Positions 55,999-64,000 of a stretch of 64,000 nucleotides of DNA are shown piece after piece. The notes below the pieces were generated by a model. It was not told the origin of the DNA. It made no database searches and was given only the letters and a program-made list of their open reading frames with translations. Each line of letters opens with the position of its first letter. The first letter of the stretch is position 1. This stretch comes from Nephrocerus scutellatus (taxonomy: Eukaryota > Arthropoda > Insecta > Diptera > Pipunculidae): the NCBI GenBank assembly GCA_947095585.1, contig OX352761.1, positions 82,389,919-82,453,918 of the forward strand. The letters run 5' to 3'. Made by a program: the position numbers and the translations under genes.

Positions 55999-57307
55999 AA
56001 TTACAATTTTGGTATAGAAGTATAGATTATTATATTTCTATAAATTTTTCGGTTTGATAGAGTTAGAAACGCAGTTGAAAAGTTCGAAAAGATTAGAAAA
56101 CTCGGACAAATATCCATATCGCAAGCATAAAAAATTTAATTCGATATTCACACAAACAAACAAATGGTATTAGGACGGACAAAACTATTTCAGAAAACAA
56201 GAAATATTTTTACATATACATATACATAGATACACTTGTTTTGTTGATTTTTATTTGATTTTACGCGATTGGTGCATTCGTTTTGGTTTTATTCTTTATG
56301 TTAATGGATATGTGTTTATGTTAACATGCCGATTTCCGGTTTTCAGTTTTACACGCCTTTAAACATATTTTCCTTTGCGTTTATATATAATTACTTAATA
56401 TATATCCTCTTTTCACAACATTTAACTGAGGTTGTTGCCTTAAAATTCTTAAAAAGCCATTATTGTTTATAAGAAATTTACATATTGAATTATACGAGTA
56501 TTAAGTCGATTCTTAAATCGAATATTATGACAAATATCTAGGTCAAACCAAAAATTGGAAAAAAATTGTAAGCGATATTAACTTCTAACTAAGAACTAAG
56601 AAGTCTACAAAATTATTGAAATGAAATTATTGTTACAACTGTAGTACAATTATAATTACTCATACAAACCAAAATTTGAGGACTCCAACAACATGTTTTC
56701 ACAACGTTTAGGCAATTTGGAGCGTAAAAAAGCAAAAAATAGTTTTCAGTTAGATGGATGATGGGATGTTCCTGGCTTAACTTAAAATCGGAAATCACTT
56801 TTAAAACAAGGCGGAAATAAAATTATATAGAGTATTGAAGCATAACTAGGCCCCCTAAAATATAGAAAATAAAATAGGTGGTAGGTCTGGAGCAACTATT
56901 ACTGTTATAAAATAAATGAAAATTTCTGGAACGTTTTTAATGGAAATCTGAAATATTTTTGGCTTAAAAAGATCATAGATATAACTGTCCTTAAGTTGAA
57001 AAGTTTATAGCAAAAGGTTAACTAAGACTAAAAACTATCGCATTAGTCCACATGCATTCATTACTTAATTTTGTTATGTCAGAAAAATGATTGCAAAATG
57101 TAAGGTAATTTGGTTCCAAAAACTTTATCTGAACGGTACGGAAGTATAGAAGATCATAGAAATTCGTTCGGGGAATAAACGATCATCTGTTTTTGTTGCG
57201 TCTATCTGTTTTAATTAAGGGGAACTTCTTTGTTCGTCATCTCTAGTTGATGAATAACTGATTTGGTACTTTCTCTTCTAGTTAGAATTTTATAGATTTT
57301 TTTTGTA
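55999..57307. other. Intergenic stretch of unit 3
   Basis: Counterpart of 44,771-46,163 with a deletion of about 110 bp near 57,135 (CTGAACGGTACGGAAGTATAG). No gene recognised. Confidence 0.5.
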
Positions 57308-57508
57308 ATGTCCACCCGCTCGTCCCTTATATTGTTTAGTACAGCGTGGGTGATAGGAAATTGGGGAGAGGTCTATGCACGTGTATCTGAAATGACTGCA
57401 GATCATACAAATGCAGAAACTCATAGTCGGGCAATTCATTCCACTTTCCACATAACTATTATGTGGCTAAATAAGGAACCTCTGTTCGCATTTCTCAAAT
57501 TCTTCTAG
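57308..57508 (+). CDS. Hypothetical ORF with one 61-residue unit, unit 3
   Basis: 66 codons with the same start (ATGTCCACC) and end (TTCTAG) as the 188-codon ORFs but only one 61-residue unit (57,320-57,502). The protein sequence of the unit is the same as in the triplets. The single-unit form is the likely ancestral state, because the triplet can form from it by slippage or unequal exchange. Confidence 0.3.
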   Translation: MSTRSSLILFSTAWVIGNWGEVYARVSEMTADHTNAETHSRAIHSTFHITIMWLNKEPLFAFLKFF

Positions 57509-57924
57509 GGTTAAATCGGCGTTACTGGAACCAGGCTTAGAATAGTTATGATGCACAATTTTTATATAACTTGTGTCAGACATGTCAAAATAATCATCCT
57601 CGCATAACTATTTACACATGCCCCAGAGTCCTTTAGTGTTTAGTAATAATCCGTTTTTGAGGTCGGGCATATTTCCTTTTTTCCATTTTTCTACGCATCA
57701 CACTGGGGGTTGGTCTCTGAATTTTTTTTTTATGGTTTGATGTAGTTTTTTTTTTTTTTTTTTGAAAAACTACCTTAAAGTAGACGAAAATACAAACAGG
57801 GGTCTAGTCAAGTTAAATAAAACTTTTTTTTAAAAAGAATAAATACCTATAAAAACAAATTATTATTCTTTGAAGAATGGATTAATTATTAAACTGCTGA
57901 AAATCCCTGAAAATTTAATAATGA

Positions 57925-58018
57925 ACAAAATCGGGCTTTATGATGTGGGTTAAAAATTGATCGCATGATTACACCAGCCAGCCACCCAGCCACGGGAACG
58001 CGAAGTTAATATAGAGAA
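57925..58018 (+). repeat. NA repeat end at the right edge of the triplication
   Basis: AAAATCGGGCTTTATGATG, AAAAATTGATCGCATGATT, a CCAGCCAGCCACCCAGCC run, then GAAGTTAATATAGAGAATTT. It is a truncated NA copy, of a slightly different subtype from the unit junctions. Confidence 0.8.
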
Positions 58019-58317
58019 TTTAAATTTTTAAGAACTTATCTTGTAAATTTCCTAATCAGAGATTCAATTTCTTGGTGAAAATCCATCACGAAATGGGGAA
58101 AACATAGCAATACACACCGCTGGGGTGGTACGACGTGCACACGACGACGTACGAAGTAGAAGTACTGCTAAAACTATTTATTTTGAAGTTGCGTTAAGCT
58201 GTTAGAGCGTGGTCATGGTAATGAAAGTCATGTCCAGCGAAACAGGTAAATTTTTACTGAGATGGAAAGAGACAACTTGATTCCACCGCCGAGAATCCAC
58301 CGAAAGCCAACTACAAA
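58019..58317. other. Unassigned spacer
   Basis: Moderately GC-rich patches (GGTGGTACGACGTGCACACGACGACGTACG, shown here only as a landmark near 58,124) but no ORF over 60 codons and no recognised repeat. Confidence 0.4.
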
Positions 58318-58944
58318 AAAAAAACACATTAAAATTAAAATTTTACATGTTAATTCTCTAATAGGAGATACATATGTGTTTAAAATTAGAAGAACATCGG
58401 GCTAATTTTTAAAAATTTACATGGGCACCAATCGGGTCTCAGAGCCCGATCACTCCAACAAATTTACAAAAAGTCTTGTGTCCATCAGTGATACACATGT
58501 GTTTAGAATTTGAAGAAAATTGAGCTAATTTTAAAAAATTACATGGGCACCATTCGGGCCTCAGGGTCCGTTCACTCCAAAAACTTTACAAAAAATTTTG
58601 ACCATCGGAGATACACAGGTGTATAAAATTTGAAGAAAATCGGGTTATTTTTTCTAAAAAAAAATGGGACCCCACGACCCCGTGGTCTCAAAATTGTTTA
58701 TAACAAGTGTTTTCCATCGGAAATACACATGTGTATACAATTTAAAGAAAATCGGGTTAATTTTAAATTTTTTTATAAGGACACTCCACGGCCCGAGGTC
58801 CCAAAATTTAATAGAAAGTGCTGTCTCCGGAAATACACATGTGTGCAAAATTTCAATAAAATCGGCTTTTGGGCCTTTGATCACAAGATTCCACGAAAAA
58901 CCGACCGACAAACAAACTGACGTGCAACGGGCAAGCAAAGTTAA
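58318..58944 (+). repeat. NA nonautonomous repeat, full-length copy
   Basis: About 627 bp with four to five submonomers. Landmarks are ACATTAAAATTAAAATTTT at the start; GATACACATGTGT words near 58,490, 58,610, 58,723 and 58,842; and ACCGACCGACAAACAAACTG followed by GTTAATATAGAGAA at the end. Length and both ends agree with the copy at 41,010-41,632, which defines the element. The ORFs of about 95 codons in it are chance readings of the submonomers on both strands. Confidence 0.8.
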
Positions 58945-59235
58945 TATAGAGAACTAGCTGACCCGACAGACCTTGTCCTGTCCCACTTTCAATAAATTTG
59001 TTTGTGATCGTTTTGTGAACTTGTGAAAAGCTATATATCTAAATGTCTATGGCGAATTTATAAAATAAAAGTTATCCACATCGGTCCAGTAATTCTCGAA
59101 AGTTTTTTTTCACTTTAAAACCTATTCTCATACCTAACAAATATAAATAAAAAAATTCAAAACAATCGGTCGAGCCGTTTCGGAGCAGTTGGAGGACAAA
59201 CACCGTGACACGAGATTTTTATATATATAGATTTA
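58945..59235 (+). repeat. Dispersed repeat starting CTAGCTGACCCGACAGAC
   Basis: CTAGCTGACCCGACAGACC at the start, then TTGTCCTGTCCCAC, ATCGGTCCAGTAATTCTCG, ATCGGTCGAGCCGTTTCGG, and the end GACACGAGATTTTTATATAT followed by ATAGAT. This start and end layout is widespread in insect genomes as short noncoding repeats. I do not assign the class; Helitron-like or RTE-derived are both possible. Confidence 0.7.
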
Positions 59236-59462
59236 AAAATTACTCTCGGCGCAAGCATGAACGTTCTATAGGGCAAAACAACAACAAATTGACGAACATA
59301 CAAACACACACAAATGCTTCGTTATGTGTAGCCACAAAATTCATTGGAATGATTTTCATTCCCACGCCTGTGTAGCCACGTTCTTAAGCAGTGTGAGTTC
59401 GTAACCGGTTCTTTATATAATATGATACAAAACACAAACTAAGAATACACGCACACAACTGA
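59236..59462. other. Spacer with short GTGTAGCCAC repeats
   Basis: TGTGTAGCCACAAAATTCATT near 59,327 and TGTGTAGCCACGTTCTT near 59,370 form a short diverged direct repeat. No gene seen. Confidence 0.4.
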
Positions 59463-60345
59463 TTGAACAACCCATTTGAATTGCGAAATTTATTCAGTAG
59501 ACACAGACTACTGGCACAGGTTGCTGTTTTTTTTTATAAAGTTTTGAGTTTCCTTCCCGAGAAGGTGAAAAACTGCATTTGTCCAGCCGATACCCAAGCA
59601 GGAGAGCTGTCGTCTCCTTCTTCGTACCGACCAATAGCACGCACATCTATTCTTTTCAAGGTCATGGAAACGCTGATCAATTTTCAGTTCATAAAATATC
59701 TTGAAACCAACGAAATCCTTAGTGACCGGCAGTACGGATTTCGTGGAAAATGTTCTACTCGTGATTTGAGGGTATACCGAACAGTTGAACCGGAATTTGC
59801 ATCAAGCTCGGTATGTGCGTTAACTACAAGCTTCGTTGGAAATGCTGTTTTGGTTTTCTAACTCTGCGCAAAAAATATATCACTCCCTCTGATCTGGCTA
59901 ATATGTACAAGGCTTTTATTCGCCCTAAACTTGAGTACAATTTTCATATCTGGTCTGGTGCACCTAAAACTACTTGCATCAGCTAGATAGAATGCGATAA
60001 AACTTACCGGTGACGAAAACATTGCGAAATCAATAGATTCGCTTGAACACCGCAGGAACGATTCCAGCTTGTCAGTGTTTTATCGCTTCTTTCACTAGCG
60101 GTCCTCAAGAGAAATAGCTCGCTTCATGTCACCTCTCCTTAAATTCAACCGTAATATTCGTGGCGCTCTAAATGCTCATCAGTTTTCCCCTTAAGCCCAT
60201 ATTCGGACATACAGTGTAGTTCAGGGATTCGTTCTTCATCCGTACAACACGTATGTGGAATGCTCTGCCAAGCTATGATCCACAGGAATTCAAAACACAA
60301 GCTCATAGACATCTCCTCTTTTCTCCTCCTTTTTCTTAACGCACA
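59463..60345 (+). pseudogene. Decayed non-LTR retrotransposon reverse transcriptase (plus strand)
   Basis: The first part reads SSYRPIA, then a long finger-region match to YLETNEILSDRQYGFR and CSTRDL (59,600-59,770), typical of Jockey/R1/CR1-like LINEs. The catalytic palm (YADD block) is missing: the sequence jumps to a C-terminal region read in shifting frames, with SDLANMYKAFIRPKLEYN (about 59,890-59,940), a SLEHRRN block near 60,039 and a WNALPSY block near 60,254. Several stops and frameshifts are present. It is an internally deleted relic of a different element from the one at 35,777-37,557. Confidence 0.8.
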
Positions 60346-60405
60346 CGCTGTGCCAAGCATATGGTGCGAACCACTTACGCGTGCGCAAATCTTATATATA
60401 AAAAT

Positions 60406-61565
60406 TATTGTTCGTTTGTACCTCATCGCGTTACGCCTTAACCACTGGATGTATCGAAGCCATATTTACACCATATTTTCGTTTGGTACTCCGATCGGTA
60501 ATAGGCCACTCCACCCGATTGGTGGCGCTGGAGTCGAGATGTCATCAAACCTAAAAGACGTCATACCGCTTAAGCCACTGGACGTATAAAAACTATATTA
60601 ACACTATATGTTCATTTTATACTCCTGTAAGTTTATATTTTCTTTTGACCCGATAGGTGGCGTTAGAGTAGAGATATTTAATAAAATGTGGATTGGTCTA
60701 TTGGTGCATAACTTTGCTATAGCATCAAGCCTAAGCCTCTGAACATATTAATGCCATATTCACACCGTATGTTCGACGGATGCTTCCGAATGTGTTCCTA
60801 TTTTTTAGCCCGGTTGGTGGCGCTGTAGTCGAGATATTATTAAAAATATAATTTTGCATGTATAGAAACCTCATCATGTCTAAGCCAGTGAACTTATCCA
60901 TATAATATGAAGCCATATTAACACCATAAGTTCGTTTACTGCTCTATCAAATTTGTGTTAATTTTTGACCCGGTAGGTGGCGCTGAAATCGGGACGTCAT
61001 CAAACCTATAATACGTCATCACGCTTAAATTATTTTTTTTTTCTAAAAAGTTAAACTCTTTTTTGTTTAGATATTGTTAAATTATTGTTAAAGAGCATAA
61101 AATCTGAATCGCTGGACATATTGAACCCAAATTTACATCACATGTTCGCTTGGTGTTCCTAAATATATTTCTATATTTTGATTCTGGTAGGTGGCGCTGC
61201 AGTCGAGATATTATCAACAGGTGTATTTTTGGTTCGATATAGAATACGTAATCACGCTTAAGCTACTGGACGCATTAAATCCATTTTTTCATTATATGTT
61301 AACATCATAGATCCTTCAGGTTTGCTAATTTTTTGTTTCTCGGTAGATGGCGCTGGAGTTGAGATATTGTTAAGTATGTGTTTTAGAGCATAAAACCTGC
61401 ACCACTAGACATATTGTAGCCAAATTCACACCATATGTTTTTTTCCTAAATATATGTCTAAAATTTGACTCTAATAGGTGGCATTGTAGTCGACATATTA
61501 TTTTAAATGTCATTCTGCATATATATATATATAACCTCATCACGTCTAAACCACTGGACGCTATC
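60406..61565. repeat. Diverged tandem array of about seven units
   Basis: Units of roughly 135-215 bp share CTTAAGCCACTGGACGTAT, CATATTAACACCATATGTTC and TAGGTGGCGCTGNAGTCGAGATATTA. The GGTGGCG-type core is seen at about 60,521, 60,657, 60,817, 60,974, 61,189, 61,346 and 61,479. Identity between units is moderate and lengths vary, so it is old. It lies directly 3' of the RTE-like element's C-terminal region (read on the minus strand), so it may be that element's 3' UTR or a separate repeat it inserted beside. A spacer with a poly-T run interrupts it near 61,030-61,085. Confidence 0.85.
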
Positions 61566-61578
61566 ATCATATTTGGCT

Positions 61579-61977
61579 CTACAACCGGTGTCCGGTCCTG
61601 GCCTCCCACAAAAAATCTCTCCACCGGCCCCGATTTCGAGCCGATGTCATCCAATATGGCATCCCTAAACTCTGAGCATCCTGTTCTACGCCATCATTCC
61701 AGCGTAGGTTTGGCCGGCCTCGCTGTCGTGTTCCATAAATCCTACCGCAAAGGACTTTCCGAGCAGGATCCTCTTCGCTCTTGCGAGCTAGGAGTCCTGC
61801 CCACCGGAGCCTACCGAACTTAATTTTTTTCACGATGTCGATATGGCGGTAACGCTCGTAGACCTCATCATTATAAAGTCTCCGCAATCGTCCTTCCTCA
61901 CATACGGGGCCAACAATTCTCCGTAAGACTTTTCTCTCGAACCCGGCTAAGAGGTCAGAATGCTTTTTGCTAAGCAC
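61579..61977 (-). pseudogene. C-terminal region of the RTE-like element
   Basis: 132-codon open piece with RYRHIDIVKKIK, GRLRWAG and GRPNLRWNDGVEQDA, then W...A..RGRWR, ending GHRL. This is the usual post-polymerase tail of RTE-like insect elements. It is separated from the polymerase piece by a stop and a short TAGATAGATAGAT repeat at about 61,989-62,003. Confidence 0.8.
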
Positions 61978-61988
61978 CCAAATCTCAT

Positions 61989-63042
61989 CTATCTATCTAT
62001 TTCTGGTTCCATGCTGTTATCGGTTGCTACAGTTGACCCGGGATAGTTAAAGGATTGCACTACTTTAAATTCGCGCTCCACTATTTGAATTGAGGAACCA
62101 ATGTTGGATCTTCTACTCGTAGACGTGGCCACCATGTACTTTGTTTTGATTTCATTTATGTGCAGCCCCAGATTTCGTGCCGCCTGCTCGATCTGGATGA
62201 AAGCTTCATATACGGCTATTCGGTTTCTACCAATGATGTCAATATCATCTGCGTAACCCAGTATCTGAATGGACTTACAGAGGATTGTTCCTCTCGCCGT
62301 TACGTCAGAGTCATGGATCACTTTCTCCAACGCCAGGTTGAAGAGGACGCAGGCCAGTCCATCCTCTTGTTGGAGCCCGTTATAGATGTTGAATGGGCTT
62401 GGCAGTGATCCGGATATTTTTACTTGGCTTAGAACATTGGTCAACCTACAAAGTCGTGTCAGTTTATTTGGGATGCCGAATTCTCTCATGGCTTTATAAA
62501 GTTCTACTCTGGCTTGCTATCATAGGCGGCTTTAAAGTCTATAAAAAGATGGTGTTTTGAGTTTGGAATCTCCAGACATTTTTCCATCATTTGCCTTAGA
62601 GTTTAAATCTGATCAGTTCTTGATTTGCCTGGGATGAAGCCACACTGGTATGGACCAATGATGACTTCAGCGTATGGGGTAATCGTACTTAAAGGATAAG
62701 GGAGAACATCTTATACGCGGTACTCAACAACGTTAAACCACGATAATTGCTGCATGTTGTGATATCTCCTTTCTTATGTATAGGGCACAGGATTCTTTGC
62801 CAGTCATCTGGCATCGCTTCTTCCTCCCAAACTTGAAGTTTTAGTTCATGAATTGCTTGGTGTATTGAGGGGCCTCCTATTCTAATCAGCTCCGTTGGAA
62901 TACCATCAGATCCCGGGGCCTTATTATTTTTGAGCCGAATTATCGCTCTGCTAACTTCGTCTATGCTTGGTGGCGGCGGCATAGTATGATCTTCGGTCAT
63001 TGGTGGAGCCTCCAATTCGTCAGTTAACTGCCCATTTAGCAA
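61989..63042 (-). pseudogene. Reverse transcriptase of the RTE-like element
   Basis: Two open pieces in different frames, 62,689-63,042 and 61,989-62,489, with the block FIDFKAAYD (first catalytic Asp) between them at about 62,535 in a broken stretch. The second piece has the YADD box (GYADDIDIIGR, about 62,235-62,265). The usual QGDGL motif reads QEDGL, a change at a conserved Gly. At least one frameshift and stops lie between the pieces. Confidence 0.85.
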
Positions 63043-63366
63043 CTCATGAAAGTGCTATTCCCATTGCTCTAAGATGCCTTTAATATCGGTGATCAGATTA
63101 CCCTCTTGCAGTCTGTGCAACGCGGTGTATATTGCGTCATAGCAGGGACTCTTTGGTAGAACTTCCGCGCCTTATGCGATCCTTGCTCTCTGTACTGTTC
63201 TATTTCAGGGACGAGATTCTTCTCCCAGGCTGCTTTCTTTCGCCGGTGAACTGTTTTTTCATATCTTCTAAGCTCTTTATATTTATCTTAGTGTGCCCGC
63301 GTTCTATGAGATTGTTGCATTGCTCGGTACGCAAAATTCTTACGTTCAGTCGCTTGCTTACATTCG

Positions 63367-63640
63367 TCATCGAACCAGTCGTTCCGGATCTCTACGACTA
63401 CTGAATAAGATGGAGTCAGCAGTACTAATGAAAGTATTTTTAAGGCGTATCCATTTCTCTTCTACGCCTGACATCTCAGCCCCAGGACTTACTCTCCCAG
63501 CATTTAAGGCGAGTCCTATCGCTTCACCGTAGTTGTTTCTGGTGTCTTCGTTGCGAAGCAGCCGTGTTGACTCGAATCTGATGTACTGCCTGATTACTGG
63601 CTCCCTACCTATTTTAGCATTCATATCCCCAAGAATGATT
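63367..63640 (-). pseudogene. Endonuclease C-terminal part of the RTE-like element
   Basis: GDMNAKIGRE matches the catalytic GD.NAK motif of AP-like endonucleases (Asp and Asn present). The frame is lost near 63,385: the segment NDWFDDEC that should follow is in the next frame and runs to a stop near 63,283. Upstream the coding similarity ends near 63,660, taken as the 5' truncation point. Confidence 0.75.
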
Positions 63641-63660
63641 TTTACATCATACTTACACGT

Positions 63661-64000
63661 TATAAGAATGAACGTGCCCCTGATTTTTATTTAAAAGCGT
63701 TTATCTCATTATGGTTTATGTTTCTCTTAAAATGTGTGTACCACTGTATTTCATCAGTTTGTGGGATATAACCAATTAGTATTTTTCAATTTAATATCAA
63801 TTCTCTTACAATTAAAACATTTCTTAATTCTATTTAAAAGTGTTCCTCCCAATATGGTTTATGTCTCTAATAAAATTTGTAAACCATTTTATTAGAAGCC
63901 TTCTAAAATTTAGCACATGTATTTAGTATTCCATGAAAACGTGAACTGTCGTACTTTAAAAGAGGCTCAAATACAATTTTTCTCTTATGTTAACCAGACA
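63661..64000. repeat. Right-edge AT-rich stretch with a diverged direct repeat
   Basis: About 63,685-63,748 and 63,828-63,890 are related (TTTAAAAGCGTTTATCTCATT / TTTAAAAGTGTTCCTCCCAAT, then ATGGTTTATGT in both), about 143 bp apart. No gene is recognised to the window end. Confidence 0.6.

Larger units (their letters stand above)
61579..63660 (-). mobile_element. Decayed RTE-like non-LTR retrotransposon
   Basis: About 2.1 kb on the minus strand, 5'-truncated inside the endonuclease. The order is the end of the AP-endonuclease domain (GDMNAKIGRE, near 63,610), the linker, the reverse transcriptase (NNKAPGSDGIP, CPIHKKGD, FIDFKAAYD, GYADDIDIIGR) and a C-terminal region ending GHRL before a stop at 61,579. 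The RT motifs and the C-terminal RLRWAG...GRPNLRW...W block suggest an RTE-like clade. Frames change several times, so it is inactive. The (CTAT)n-like run at 61,989-62,002 interrupts the C-terminal part. Confidence 0.85.

Noticed and set aside
58630..58957. Three overlapping ORFs of about 95 codons
   Set aside because: They lie in the full-length NA repeat, in opposite strands and different frames, with no known motif.
60145..60589. Overlapping ORFs on both strands (93 and 109 codons)
   Set aside because: They overlie the C-terminal relic of the plus-strand LINE and the first unit of the diverged array; no own homology is apparent.
62160..63532. Plus-strand ORFs opposite the RTE-like element
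   Set aside because: They are antisense shadows of the endonuclease and reverse transcriptase frames, whose minus-strand motifs are clear.

Overview
The window is eukaryotic and almost certainly from an insect, most likely a fly. The signs are an AT-rich background, introns of 64-85 bp with GT...AG ends, a secreted trypsin-like protease with the CxCG...RIVGG layout common in flies, insect-type non-LTR retrotransposon remnants, and dispersed repeats ending in TTAATATAGAGAA. No bacterial gene, operon, rRNA, tRNA or CRISPR array was seen.

Layout. (1) 1-35,772 is one uninterrupted satellite array of about 300 monomers of 118 bp. It has two main monomer classes, a 117-bp chimeric class and several nested higher-order repeats. 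The many short ORFs in it are shadows of the repeat: 118 is not divisible by 3, so the frame shifts at every monomer. (2) 35,777-37,557 is a 5'-truncated non-LTR retrotransposon inserted in the satellite on the minus strand, with a reverse transcriptase frame broken by two stop codons. Diverged satellite resumes to about 38,077. (3) 38,080-41,640 is a nest of old mobile DNA: the 5' end of an LTR element (probable LTR, tRNA-Leu-type primer binding site, leader), an internal fragment of the same non-LTR family inside its leader between 184-bp direct repeats, and copies of a roughly 620-bp nonautonomous repeat (called NA here). (4) 41,583-57,925 is a tandem triplication of a 5.7-kb unit carrying a seven-exon minus-strand trypsin-like serine protease. 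Copy 3 reads as an intact 317-residue preproprotein. Copies 1 and 2 lack 16 bp in exon 2 and are frameshifted. The second copy is a hybrid, left part like copy 3 and right part like copy 1, which is the expected product of unequal crossing-over. (5) 57,925-64,000 is again mobile-element territory: a full NA repeat, another dispersed repeat, a decayed plus-strand non-LTR element, a seven-unit diverged tandem array, and a decayed RTE-like element on the minus strand.

The only gene that looks intact is the copy-3 protease (53,765-55,144). The main interest is genome structure: satellite turnover, a paralogue array caught in the act of unequal exchange, and an in-frame 183-bp triplication that differs between the copies. 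All comparisons were made by eye, and exon limits were set from splice signals, reading phase and family motifs.
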